64,000 nucleotides of DNA, from NCBI GenBank assembly GCA_016282745.1, contig JAEELL010000143.1:1-64000 (forward strand), written 5' to 3'. Made by a program: the position numbers and the translations under genes. This stretch comes from Lachnospiraceae bacterium (GTDB lineage Bacteria; Bacillota; Clostridia; Lachnospirales; Lachnospiraceae). Of this stretch, positions 15,776-25,237 are shown piece after piece. Under the pieces are notes generated by a model that was not told where the DNA came from, searched no databases, and was given only the letters and a program-made list of their open reading frames with translations. The first letter of the stretch is position 1, and every line of letters starts with the position of its first letter.

Positions 15776-18700
15776 TTATCGGAACTCATAACTGAATACT
15801 TCTAAATCTTCTAATTTAACTGTAGTTTCCGTTTTAAATTTAAGTGTCCATTCATAACCGCTTCCTGTCTCGGTATAGTTCTTGACTGTTGGCATCTCCA
15901 CTCCGCCATTAAACACTTTTATATCATACACATCTGAGGTTGTGTTAACCGTAATAGTCCCAAGCATATATGGCCCAAATTCCTGTTTTTTGTGATTAAA
16001 TCCACCACTTATATTTTGGCCTGTAATTGTAATTGGTTTCTGTTGAATATCATTGTTAATTCCCTCTGAAAGTACATCAATATCATAATTACTGTGCTTC
16101 AGATATGTAACTGATAATATAGCATCAGCATTTGCCTCGACTTTGAGAATAACCTGCGGTTTTCCCGTGGTAGCATCTGTAGGCATCTCATTTGTTATAT
16201 TATCTAAGTGATAGTAATTCTGAGTGTATGAAGAAACTGTCGCCAGTGTTCCCCATGAATCATCAGACTTCATATATTTTACAACAATCGATCCTGTTCC
16301 TCCAACTTTTTTCAACGCAATCTGAAGAGTTGCATTTGTGCTGGAACGTTTATCCGCCGTGAATGCAATTCCGTAATCATCCCCCAGATATAATTCATGG
16401 TTTGGTCCGGATGCTGCATACGTAATCAAATCACTCAGTGTACTTGGAACACCACCTGACTCTGTGTATGAACTAAAGGCTTCAACAACTGACTTTCCTA
16501 CCGACATTGTATTATTTGAAAAATCAACGAGGGATACTTTCGGAGTACCCAATATGGTAATCAGGCTTTCCTCATTACTAATTGCTCCGTAATTGGTTCC
16601 GTAATCTGTTGTTCCAAGAATAAGGCTCTTTGCCTCTTCGACTGTTGCCCCATTCTCACCTATAGTACCGTACTTTGCATTTACACTGTTATTGCCCGTG
16701 ATTGGATTGTATATCCTGATTCCATCAATATAAACTGTCTTGCCTGAACCACCGGACGATAACTTAACTACATAATCTCCTGCAGTGTTAAGTCCGCTCC
16801 TAAAAGTAATAACCGGAACCTGATATAGATTACCGTTCTGGTAATATGTATTTACAAGGATAGTCTTAACGATACTGGTAAATCCCATACCCGGTTTAAT
16901 CTTAACTGCTCCATTTTCAATTGTTACCTTTGATGCATCATATACCGTCGCCTGCATTATTCCTGTTGCATCTGTAGTTCTGCTACTGATATCAAATCCT
17001 GTTCCTCTGAAAGCAAATATAGCTGTATCACCCTCATTCATAATGTGAGTAATGCCCTGGCTGTCTGTTGATGCACCTTCATAAGCCGGGTCATGTCCAT
17101 ACTGCTCTGTCAGGCTGTTTGTCTGCTCACCATTCACATCACTTCCACTGGTTCTTTCAGTGCTGTAAATAATACCGTTTGACCCATTTGCACCGGTACC
17201 ACTCTGTGCGAAATTATCTTCGTAATATACAATATTGGCAGGCATTACTGTCACCTTTGCATTCATAATCGGTGTAGAGTTCTTTGCTGTCTTCTCCGCA
17301 AAATTGATATCTGAACTCTTTGTAACCTGAATACCGTAATAGAAATCCTCTACATCATCCATAAACTTCTTTGGCTCAAAGAACACCTTTGAAGATGCAA
17401 TCTGACTTCCAAGGAAAGAAGGTGTAGTCACTCCTGATACCTGCACACTCGCATTTCCCTGAGTCATGGAAAGTGTGGACAGGTATGTGCTACCCGGCTG
17501 GTAACTCAATGCTCCGGGAAGTGACGCTGTCAGTCCATGAAATCTGTACTGAGTGTCAACTCCTGTTATCTCTAGAACGTTAGGTTCTAACAAACCGTTA
17601 TCATAAGCATTTGTAAGCAAATCCGTACGAAGACCATAATCCAAAACATAGTATGATGGATTGACCTCATAGTTATGTACTGTCACAGGAACTGTAGCTG
17701 AATTAGTTGCATCTCCCCGTTCGTGAATAGATACTTCAAATGTATCGTCTCCGGATGTTACTCCTGTATATGTAATATTTCCGGTTCTGTTGCCTACCGC
17801 TGTCTGATTAACTATGGTTGAACCATTGTCAGACGCAGCCGGCATAGTTCCATAAACCAAGGTTGAGTCTATTTCTTTATCAAGTGGAAGTACAACCGTC
17901 TTACCGACTTCCGAATAGAACTCATAACCTTCACTAGGTACAGGAACTGATGTGTTTGTAAGTATCTTTACATTGGAAACTGTGAGAGTATTTGGTGTAA
18001 CAAGACCTGATTCTCCGTGATCTCCAAACATATAATTCAAGTGCAAAGTATCATCAAAATTACTTGGCAGATAAAGATTCAAAGACACATGTTGAGATTC
18101 ACCCCCATCAAGTACAAGTGTCCTTCCGTCCAACCAATGGGTTACAGCTTCCCCCGTCACATTATCATACTGTTCTATCTGAAATGTAACTGTCTTATCA
18201 TGATCAGATTCTATATCAAACTCAATTGTGTATGGCTTTCCTCCTTCTAAACTAATATCAGGAAGCCATGTCTGCATAGTGTAATTTTCCCCCGGATAAT
18301 TTCCATAATTAGTAATATCAACCTCAAATCCATCATAAGGATTTGCCCCCTGAATCAGCGTTCCCTGGCTGCCTGCCCAATAATCGGGATTCACATATCC
18401 ATTTGGAATCCAATTGCCAATATAATCCTCCAGCACATTCTTCTCAACAAACAGTGTCTTATCTGCTGTTGCTGATTTCTTGTAGGCTCTCACCCAATCC
18501 ACCGTCATGGTTGCAGATTGTCCCATATCCACACTTCCCGCATTGCCATTGTACTCGGTAATACCTGTCATTTCACCACCAACTGCATAATTTAACAGGA
18601 AGTATTGTGCCTGGCGCAAATCATCCATATTCTCTGAAGTAATCTGTGTGGTCCAAAAAACTTCATCATCCAGATACCAGATAATTCTGTCTGCATCCCA

Positions 18701-19465
18701 CTCTATGCCATATACATGATACTGGCTAAAATCCAATCCGCCTGCTAACAGACTACCGGTATTTCCACCACTGTGCATATAGTCAACTTTATATTCATTG
18801 TCGGCATTAGGATTGTTCACTGCCCAATGTGCTGTTCCGTACACAATCTTATCTGTATTGACTGCTTCAAGAATATCTATCTCACCTTTATGTGGTATAG
18901 CCCGCTCATTTCCATATACCCAGAATGCCGGCCATGCACCTGCAAAAGTGTCCATCATAATCCTGGCCTCAAGCTTTCCATATTTGATTGCCACCTTATC
19001 TGCTGTTTGGAGTCTCGCAGATGTGTAATTAAATGTTTTATTATTAACCTCATTGCCATCGTAGTCTAATCCCGTACCGGTAGAAGTAATCCTTCTTGCT
19101 ACTATCTTTAATGAACCATTATTTACTCTAAAATTGTAATTACTATATCTGCCGCTGTACTTTGAACCATCTCCATATTCAAAATCCCTGTAATACTGCA
19201 GTTCGTGATTCCAACCGCCATATCCGTTATCATCAGCGGTCCAAAATGCTCTGTTCAGACTGGTACCATTGAACTCATCATTCCATACCAAATCCCATCC
19301 GCTACCGGTTCTGTCATATGGATCGTTGACCGGTAGTGTATAAGTTCCTGTCGGAATTATCTCTCCTACGGTATCTGCATAAACCTGCTTGTGTTCATCA
19401 AAGAATCCCACCGAATTGATACACAATGCAGCTGCCAAAATTGTTGATATTATTTTTCTTTTCAT
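15776..19465 (-). CDS. Large secreted multidomain GH16 protein in the RiPP locus
   Basis: The 1229-residue protein has a signal peptide cleaved near VYA-DT (about residue 30) and an N-terminal GH16 domain (about 55-335) with intact GEIDILE (E195, D197, E200). A CBM4/16-like jelly-roll follows at about 350-510 (PDYWAGSQGTLIQG ... SNVKIL). About 700 further residues of Gly/Thr/Asn-rich beta-structure are not identified by eye. It should bind and cleave beta-1,3-type glucans outside the cell. The start used is the ATG at 19465, with GGTGAT just before it; in-frame GTG and ATG codons up to 19474 overlap that site. The AT-rich gap upstream (19466-19658) may hold a promoter. Confidence 0.88.
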   Translation of the reverse strand: MKRKIISTILAAALCINSVGFFDEHKQVYADTVGEIIPTGTYTLPVNDPYDRTGSGWDLVWNDEFNGTSLNRAFWTADDNGYGGWNHELQYYRDFEYGDGSKYSGRYSNYNFRVNNGSLKIVARRITSTGTGLDYDGNEVNNKTFNYTSARLQTADKVAIKYGKLEARIMMDTFAGAWPAFWVYGNERAIPHKGEIDILEAVNTDKIVYGTAHWAVNNPNADNEYKVDYMHSGGNTGSLLAGGLDFSQYHVYGIEWDADRIIWYLDDEVFWTTQITSENMDDLRQAQYFLLNYAVGGEMTGITEYNGNAGSVDMGQSATMTVDWVRAYKKSATADKTLFVEKNVLEDYIGNWIPNGYVNPDYWAGSQGTLIQGANPYDGFEVDITNYGNYPGENYTMQTWLPDISLEGGKPYTIEFDIESDHDKTVTFQIEQYDNVTGEAVTHWLDGRTLVLDGGESQHVSLNLYLPSNFDDTLHLNYMFGDHGESGLVTPNTLTVSNVKILTNTSVPVPSEGYEFYSEVGKTVVLPLDKEIDSTLVYGTMPAASDNGSTIVNQTAVGNRTGNITYTGVTSGDDTFEVSIHERGDATNSATVPVTVHNYEVNPSYYVLDYGLRTDLLTNAYDNGLLEPNVLEITGVDTQYRFHGLTASLPGALSYQPGSTYLSTLSMTQGNASVQVSGVTTPSFLGSQIASSKVFFEPKKFMDDVEDFYYGIQVTKSSDINFAEKTAKNSTPIMNAKVTVMPANIVYYEDNFAQSGTGANGSNGIIYSTERTSGSDVNGEQTNSLTEQYGHDPAYEGASTDSQGITHIMNEGDTAIFAFRGTGFDISSRTTDATGIMQATVYDASKVTIENGAVKIKPGMGFTSIVKTILVNTYYQNGNLYQVPVITFRSGLNTAGDYVVKLSSGGSGKTVYIDGIRIYNPITGNNSVNAKYGTIGENGATVEEAKSLILGTTDYGTNYGAISNEESLITILGTPKVSLVDFSNNTMSVGKSVVEAFSSYTESGGVPSTLSDLITYAASGPNHELYLGDDYGIAFTADKRSSTNATLQIALKKVGGTGSIVVKYMKSDDSWGTLATVSSYTQNYYHLDNITNEMPTDATTGKPQVILKVEANADAILSVTYLKHSNYDIDVLSEGINNDIQQKPITITGQNISGGFNHKKQEFGPYMLGTITVNTTSDVYDIKVFNGGVEMPTVKNYTETGSGYEWTLKFKTETTVKLEDLEVFSYEFR

Positions 19466-19658
19466 CTCCATCACCCGTTCTTTCTATTCTTTAACTTTTC
19501 CTCTAAGAACTCCTGATTACCAACTATTCATTTTCACGCTTATATAGTCCGTAACTTCATATACTTTTATTATATTATATATATATATAAAGACAAGTTA
19601 CAAATAACAGTAATCTGCTTTTATTACATTATTTTTATTGTGTATATATACTGTGTAA

Positions 19659-20951
19659 TTAACTACTTTTCAACTTTTTTATTCCATATTGCTTCAATAT
19701 GCTGCTTCGCTTTTTAGCAAACTGAAGACTTCCATTTTTTACTCCTCCGTCTCCTTTTTCCTTCAAATAACGGATAATACGATGCCAAAAACTAACAGGT
19801 AACAACCATGGATGCCTGTCCACATATGAAAACTGACGCCTCATATATACTATATCAGGAAAGAGTGCCTTTCTCACTATTTTAATTCTGCTTTCTCCTG
19901 CAGCTATCCCCTTTGTCACATGAACACTGTGCATTCTTCCTGTAGATGTCTTTCCAAAACTTCCCGCATCCAATATATCCCATAAGAGATTTCCGCAATC
20001 CACACATTCTCCAATATGGTCACACACCAGACGATACTCTTCGGAAAAGCCCAAATATCTGTCACCTATCTGAAACATTGCTTTTACAAATAATGACATT
20101 CCTGTTTTTTCAACCATCTCAAATAAGCAGTCCCATTTTATATTATTCTTTTTTTCTCTTGCTACCATGAGTATATCCAACAATTGTCTGATTCCAAATC
20201 CACTAATTATGAAATGCTTTTCCGCATGACTAATAAGATAAAATAAAAGGACTGTATCTTCCAATCCGGCAAAGCAATGTCCTTCATACCAGAATGTATT
20301 TACCTCGCCTGTTGCTTTAAGTAAGTTTTCCAGGATTATATTATCACCTATAGGCAAAAGAGAACGATGAACATCTATTACAACATTGTTGTTTGGATTA
20401 TAGTAAGAACTTTCGTATGCTCTCTCATCTAATATATTCTTCGGTTTAAATCCTTCATCCACAAGGAAGTCATTGCAGACTTCTAAATCTTGCTCATTCA
20501 CCAGAATATCCATGTCTTTTGATGTTCTAAGTTCCGGCTTTTTATACAACACCTGACATTGGATTCCTTTTATGACACAAAACCGAATCCCTGCCTTTTT
20601 CATTTTTTCACATAATTCCATGCACGTATAATTTTTCTGAAACTGGATTGCAACAAGTCTTCTCGACTCTTTTTTCCACTTTTTCCAAAGCTCATCAGGA
20701 ATTTTTTCATAATCTACAGAGTCCGATAACACTTCAACTACGATAGGAAGAACATGGTGCCACCTCATAAGCAAATCGAGTTCATTGAAATCAATTTCTT
20801 TATCATCTATTAAGCTTTCATGTATACTTATTTCATGTATGCTATTTTCTTCCTGACATTTCACATTTTGGCAATTTACTTCTGCATGGTTGCGTCCACT
20901 ATTTACAAACTGCCTCAGGCACTTTAAAAATATCTCTTGTGTGTCTGTCAT
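19659..20951 (-). CDS. NTP_transf_5 nucleotidyltransferase-like protein, RiPP locus
   Basis: The 430-residue protein matches the uncharacterised nucleotidyltransferase family (NTP_transf_5) through CVIKGIQCQVLYKKPELRTS, KDMDILVNEQDLEVC and VIDVHRSLLP. The two acidic residues of DMD and the D of VDVH-type motif are the expected metal ligands. Members often lie beside ABC exporters, HprK-like kinases and radical SAM maturases, but the reaction is unknown. The start is the ATG at 20951, preceded by GAGGG; the longer frame back to 21056 would overlap the ABC gene. A second member of the family lies at 59090-60292, near the HXS operon. Confidence 0.82.
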   Translation of the reverse strand: MTDTQEIFLKCLRQFVNSGRNHAEVNCQNVKCQEENSIHEISIHESLIDDKEIDFNELDLLMRWHHVLPIVVEVLSDSVDYEKIPDELWKKWKKESRRLVAIQFQKNYTCMELCEKMKKAGIRFCVIKGIQCQVLYKKPELRTSKDMDILVNEQDLEVCNDFLVDEGFKPKNILDERAYESSYYNPNNNVVIDVHRSLLPIGDNIILENLLKATGEVNTFWYEGHCFAGLEDTVLLFYLISHAEKHFIISGFGIRQLLDILMVAREKKNNIKWDCLFEMVEKTGMSLFVKAMFQIGDRYLGFSEEYRLVCDHIGECVDCGNLLWDILDAGSFGKTSTGRMHSVHVTKGIAAGESRIKIVRKALFPDIVYMRRQFSYVDRHPWLLPVSFWHRIIRYLKEKGDGGVKNGSLQFAKKRSSILKQYGIKKLKSS

Positions 20952-21001
20952 TTTTACCCTCTTCTTTTTTATTACTACGTATCCTTCGTAAAATAATAGT
21001 T

Positions 21002-22735
21002 TTAACCAACACTGTAATCTCTTTCTAACTGACTTACCTGGTCTTTGGCAAGACACTCCAAGCTCCTGTTATTCATGCGATATACTCTGCTGCACATACG
21101 AAGAACACTAGGTCTGTGAGTAGTCACAATACATGTCTTGTCGTGTATATTATTCAATATATTTGACAAAACTCTTTTTTCAATATCCACATCAAGTGCT
21201 GAAGTGGCTTCATCAAGTAAAATAACAGGTGCAGATCTAAGCAGTGCCCTGGCAATGGCAATTCTTTGCATCTGACCGGATGAGAGTCCGCCACCTCTCT
21301 CTTTTAAATCTGTATAAATTCCCTGTGGTAAACGTTCTACAAACTCCCACGCACATGCCATTTTCAATGCCGTTATCATTTCTGTCTCCGTCGCATCAGT
21401 ATTTGCAATTTTTAAATTATCTGCAATAGTCCCCGCAAACATGGACGGCTCTTGTGGAACATAAGAAAAGCATAATCTGGTTGCCGGAGACACTTCCTTT
21501 TCTTCTCCATCTTGTTCTCTCACCACTACTTTGCCCTTTGATGGTTTAACTAAGCCCAAAAGAATTCTAAGAATAGTCGTCTTCCCCTCTCCTGACGGTC
21601 CAACTATTGCCACCATCTCTCCTACATTTGCCTCAAGATGAATATCTTCCAACACCTTATATCCGTTCTTGTATGTAAAATAGATATTTTCAAGGCAGAC
21701 ATCCAATCCACCCTTTACTATTTTTTCACTAATACCATCCCCTGAAGCATGCATACGATATTCATAAGGCAAATCCATCAATGCCATGATTCGTCCTGCG
21801 CATGTGGTAGCCGAAATCACCTGTGGAATCATCGCAATCAATGCTGACAGAGAAACTGTAAGATTAGAAGACAACTGAAGAAACAAAGTCATAGTTCCAA
21901 ATATAATAACTCCACTCCACAGACGATACACCGCCCAACCAAGACATGCGTAAGAAACAAGCATTCCTACAAATGACAAAATACCTGTGGCAAAAATACT
22001 AATCATATTGTATTCAAGTACCAAATCTCTATAATTCTTTTGAATAGTTTTCATACTATCCTGAAATGTATCAACCACACCAAATGCCTTGATAATGCCA
22101 ATATGTTGAAAAGAATCCTCCTGAAATGACATCAAATCACTGCTGGCAATACGTATTTTCTTGCTATACTCTCTCATACGCCTCAACAAAATCTTAGAAA
22201 GTATCATTGAAACAGGAGTAGTTGCTACTGCAATTAATGCCATCATTGGATCATAGTATGCAATAATCAGAAAAGAACCCGCAAACTGCACCAACTTTGT
22301 TATAAAATTAGGAATCCATCCTATTATATATCCTGAAACTGTTCCCACATCTGTAGTCAATCTGTTCAGCAAATCTCCACTTCTGAGTTCATTCAGCGTT
22401 TCCCAGTCAGCTTCCAATATTTTATCATATACTTCACTCTGCATTTCATTTTGTATTTTAGTATTTACTTTTGCAGAAATTCTTCCTGTTATGGAATTGA
22501 AAACTATATTACCTACTCCCAATCCAATCATCATGGAAAGAACAACAGCAATTCTGCTTTCGTCAAATCCCGTCACTATATCTATCAGTTTTTTTGTCAT
22601 GACACTGCCTGCAAGTCCCATAACAGTTCCTATAATACCGATTGCACAATATAGAAGAATTGCATGGATATATTTGACTATGTATTTGCCTAGCCACTTT
22701 AGTTCGTCTACTATTTCATTGGTGTTAACACTCAC
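21002..22735 (-). CDS. ABC transporter, fused membrane and ATPase domains (probable peptide exporter)
   Basis: The 577-residue half-transporter has six membrane segments in residues about 20-320, then an ATPase domain with Walker A GPSGEGKTT, Q-loop SYVPQEP, signature LSSGQMQRIAIARALL and Walker B VILLDEATSALD. It is of the lipid/peptide exporter type. No C39 leader peptidase domain precedes the membrane part, so any leader removal needs another enzyme. It leads the gene set that includes the nucleotidyltransferase, GH16, precursor and maturase. It starts with GTG; AGGAG is about 12 bases upstream, and a good promoter lies at 22812-22840. Confidence 0.88.
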   Translation of the reverse strand: MSVNTNEIVDELKWLGKYIVKYIHAILLYCAIGIIGTVMGLAGSVMTKKLIDIVTGFDESRIAVVLSMMIGLGVGNIVFNSITGRISAKVNTKIQNEMQSEVYDKILEADWETLNELRSGDLLNRLTTDVGTVSGYIIGWIPNFITKLVQFAGSFLIIAYYDPMMALIAVATTPVSMILSKILLRRMREYSKKIRIASSDLMSFQEDSFQHIGIIKAFGVVDTFQDSMKTIQKNYRDLVLEYNMISIFATGILSFVGMLVSYACLGWAVYRLWSGVIIFGTMTLFLQLSSNLTVSLSALIAMIPQVISATTCAGRIMALMDLPYEYRMHASGDGISEKIVKGGLDVCLENIYFTYKNGYKVLEDIHLEANVGEMVAIVGPSGEGKTTILRILLGLVKPSKGKVVVREQDGEEKEVSPATRLCFSYVPQEPSMFAGTIADNLKIANTDATETEMITALKMACAWEFVERLPQGIYTDLKERGGGLSSGQMQRIAIARALLRSAPVILLDEATSALDVDIEKRVLSNILNNIHDKTCIVTTHRPSVLRMCSRVYRMNNRSLECLAKDQVSQLERDYSVG

Positions 22736-22811
22736 TCTCTGTTATCTCCTCATTAGTCTGGTTTTTCTTTCAAAAAAATTGTTGAATATTCACTACTTAT
22801 TATCTTTTTTT

Positions 22812-22840
22812 ATTATATTACAATCATCAACTGTCCTCAA
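22812..22840 (-). promoter_or_regulatory. Probable promoter of the ABC/RiPP operon
   Basis: On the minus strand TTGAGG (22835-22840), 17 bp and TATAAT (22812-22817) lie about 75 bp before the ABC start codon. The rest of the 22736-23163 gap holds the amt terminator and an 18-bp tandem repeat, with no gene. Confidence 0.6.
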
Positions 22841-22939
22841 CCAGCTTGTACATTTCTCTCTTTATATAAGCAAAAAAGATAGATGGGACAAGCCAAAAGA
22901 CAGATTACTATAACTATGTAGGGCCGGAACAAACAAATA

Positions 22940-22968
22940 GGCACTTTGAGTACAATACCCAAAGTGCC
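22940..22968 (-). terminator. Hairpin terminator downstream of amt
   Basis: GGCACTTTG (22940-22948) pairs with CAAAGTGCC (22960-22968). On the minus strand it is followed by TATTTGTTTGTT. Weak T-run, but the right place for the end of the amt transcript. Confidence 0.6.
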
Positions 22969-23101
22969 TTGGTTTCTTTTGAGAAACATTTGTCATACGT
23001 ATAAAGATTTATATCAATAATTTTTCAATTATTAATATCAGTTAGGTAATGCCTTTTTCAATAGGCATATAAATTAATTATTTGCTCTAATTACTCTGTT
23101 T

Positions 23102-23168
23102 CATGTAATTACCATATACCATGCAATTACCATATACCATGCAATTACCATATATCATGCAATTTACT
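23102..23168. repeat. 18-bp tandem repeat at the 3' end of amt
   Basis: About 3.5 units of CATGCAATTACCATATAC run from 23102 into the amt stop codon region. The first unit has T in place of C at one position and the third ends in T. Confidence 0.9.
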
Positions 23169-24924
23169 CAACATCCTGTAATGCCTCTTCGTTTTCTTCG
23201 CCTGTTCTGATTTTAACAACACGGCTTACTGGGTAAACAAAGATTTTACCATCACCGATTTTTCCTGTGTAAAGTGTTTTCTTAGCTGTCTCAATAACGC
23301 TGTCGACAGGGATGTCGCTGACAACAACCTCCAATTTAATTTTCGGTAAAAGTGTAAGGTCCATCTCAACTCCACGGTACATCTGACCGGCACCTTTCTG
23401 GATACCACAACCGCTGACCTGAGTTACTGTAATACCTGTAACACCTAAGTTGTTGAGAGCTCTCTTAATCTTGTCATATCTGGATAATTTTGTAATAATA
23501 ACAACTTTGTAAATACCAGTATCGAGAGTTGTTCCCTGAAGAGGAGTTACATTGTTTTCAACTTTTACTGAAGCTTTCTTCATAGCCTCACTTGCATTTT
23601 CATATTCATCAACACCAAGTTTTGTGTTTTCATTTGCAAACATTGCAGACTCTGTAATATCAACAATTGAGAATCCTGCGTAAGCAGATGTAAGACCGTG
23701 CTCTTTTACATCAAGACCTTCAATCTCTTCATCCTCTTCAACTCTAAGTCCAAAGATTGCTTTGATAACTGAGAATACAATTACCATTGTTACAATTGTC
23801 CATGCTGCTACTGAAACAAAACCAATAAGCTGAATTGATAATAATTTAAATCCACCGCCGTAGAATAAACCTTTTAACTCATCATTTCCAGGTGCACTAG
23901 TAGTTGCAAACAAACCAACTGCTATTGTTCCCCAGATACCGTTCATCATATGTACGGCAACTGCACCTACAGGGTCGTCAATATGAAGTTTGTAATCAAG
24001 AAGCCATACACCAAAGCAAACCAAAAGTCCTGCAACTGCTCCGATTACGATTGCACCAAAGGCATCTGTTACATCACAAGGAGCTGTGATAGCAACAAGT
24101 CCTGCAAGAGATGCGTTCAAACACATTGATACATCAGGCTTACCATATTTAATCCAAGTAAAAATCATACATACTACTGTTGCAATTGATGGTGCAATTG
24201 TTGTTGTAACAAATACTGATGCAAGCTGATCAGTTGAAGTACATGCAGCACCGTTGAATCCGTACCATCCAAACCAGAGGATGAATACACCTAAACATCC
24301 GATTACGATATTGTGTCCCGGAATCGCATTAACTTTTGTAATTTTTCCACTCTCATCTTTATCAAATTTTCCAATTCTTGCACCTACCATCTTAGCTCCG
24401 ATAATAGCTGCGATACCACCTACCATGTGAATTGCACATGAACCTGCAAAATCATGGAATCCCATCTGTGAGAGGAATCCTCCACCCCAGATCCAGTGAG
24501 CCTCAACAGGATAAACAAGTCCTGAGATAATTCCTGAATATACGCAATAGCTTAAGAATTTTGTTCTCTCAGCCATTGCTCCTGAAACGATTGTTGCTGT
24601 TGTTGCACAGAAAACTAAGTTGAACACAAAATTTGACCAGTCAAAGTTCTGATAATTTGTAATAATGTCAAATCCCGGTTTTCCTATGAAACCAAACAAA
24701 TCCTCTCCAAGTAACAATCCAAATCCGATTGTGATAAACATTGCACATCCTATACAAAAATCCATAAGATTTTTCATAAGAATATTACCTGCATTCTTTG
24801 CCCTTGAAAAACCTGCCTCAACCATGGCAAATCCTGCCTGCATCCAAAATACAAGAGCAGCTCCGATTAAAAACCATACGGCGAATACCTCACCGCTAAC
24901 TGCATTCATTATTTCCTCTGTCAT
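23164..24924 (-). CDS. amt: Ammonium transporter fused to a PII (GlnK) domain
   Basis: Residues about 1-410 form an Amt/Mep channel with 11 membrane segments (FWMQAGFAMVEAGFSRAKN, the paired His sites in HMVGG and HMMNG). After a charged linker (about 410-470), residues about 475-575 form a PII domain: YKVVIITKLSRYDKIKRAL, the T-loop Tyr in MYRGVEMDLTLLPKIKLEVVV and the nucleotide loop GKIGDGKIFVYPV. Separate amt and glnK genes are usual; a fusion places the gatekeeper in the same chain and should block or open the pore by ATP/ADP and 2-oxoglutarate. It lies 313 bp after glnN on the same strand. The gap holds structured RNA and a terminator-like hairpin. Confidence 0.95.
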   Translation of the reverse strand: MTEEIMNAVSGEVFAVWFLIGAALVFWMQAGFAMVEAGFSRAKNAGNILMKNLMDFCIGCAMFITIGFGLLLGEDLFGFIGKPGFDIITNYQNFDWSNFVFNLVFCATTATIVSGAMAERTKFLSYCVYSGIISGLVYPVEAHWIWGGGFLSQMGFHDFAGSCAIHMVGGIAAIIGAKMVGARIGKFDKDESGKITKVNAIPGHNIVIGCLGVFILWFGWYGFNGAACTSTDQLASVFVTTTIAPSIATVVCMIFTWIKYGKPDVSMCLNASLAGLVAITAPCDVTDAFGAIVIGAVAGLLVCFGVWLLDYKLHIDDPVGAVAVHMMNGIWGTIAVGLFATTSAPGNDELKGLFYGGGFKLLSIQLIGFVSVAAWTIVTMVIVFSVIKAIFGLRVEEDEEIEGLDVKEHGLTSAYAGFSIVDITESAMFANENTKLGVDEYENASEAMKKASVKVENNVTPLQGTTLDTGIYKVVIITKLSRYDKIKRALNNLGVTGITVTQVSGCGIQKGAGQMYRGVEMDLTLLPKIKLEVVVSDIPVDSVIETAKKTLYTGKIGDGKIFVYPVSRVVKIRTGEENEEALQDVE

Positions 24925-25012
24925 ATCCCATTTCTCCTTTCATTTTATAAGGTCGATAACACTTCGAATCCACATTGTTTCTTCTCAGCGATTACGCCTT
25001 TGCTGATATAAT

Positions 25013-25204
25013 AAAAGGTCACCCCACATGGCTTTTCATTTCATCAGATTTAATCCTCTGAAACCTCCACGCCTTTGTGGGATGACCTGTTATTTTCTGT
25101 CAGGGTTGGCATTTAAGAACCAACCCTTTTGAAAATTGGTATTTATATCGAGGCTAACAAATCAGGCGTTTATTATAAAGAAACGCTGCCAGCCTTCTCG
25201 ATAT
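25013..25204 (-). promoter_or_regulatory. Structured glnN-amt intergenic RNA with terminator
   Basis: Three stems follow one another on the minus strand. The first (25204-25145) has ATATCGA/TCGATAT and GGCT/AGCC pairing around an inner CGTTT/AAACG stem. The second (25127-25102) is AGGGTTGG/CCAACCCT with a 10-base loop. The third (25088-25013) closes with AGGTCATCCCACA / TGTGGGGTGACC, an inner TCAG/CTGA stem, and CTTTTATTAT after it. It could be the glnN terminator or a regulated amt leader. It matches no riboswitch class I can name. Confidence 0.55.
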
Positions 25205-25237
25205 CATATTTAAAAACAATAACTATAAATATGATTA

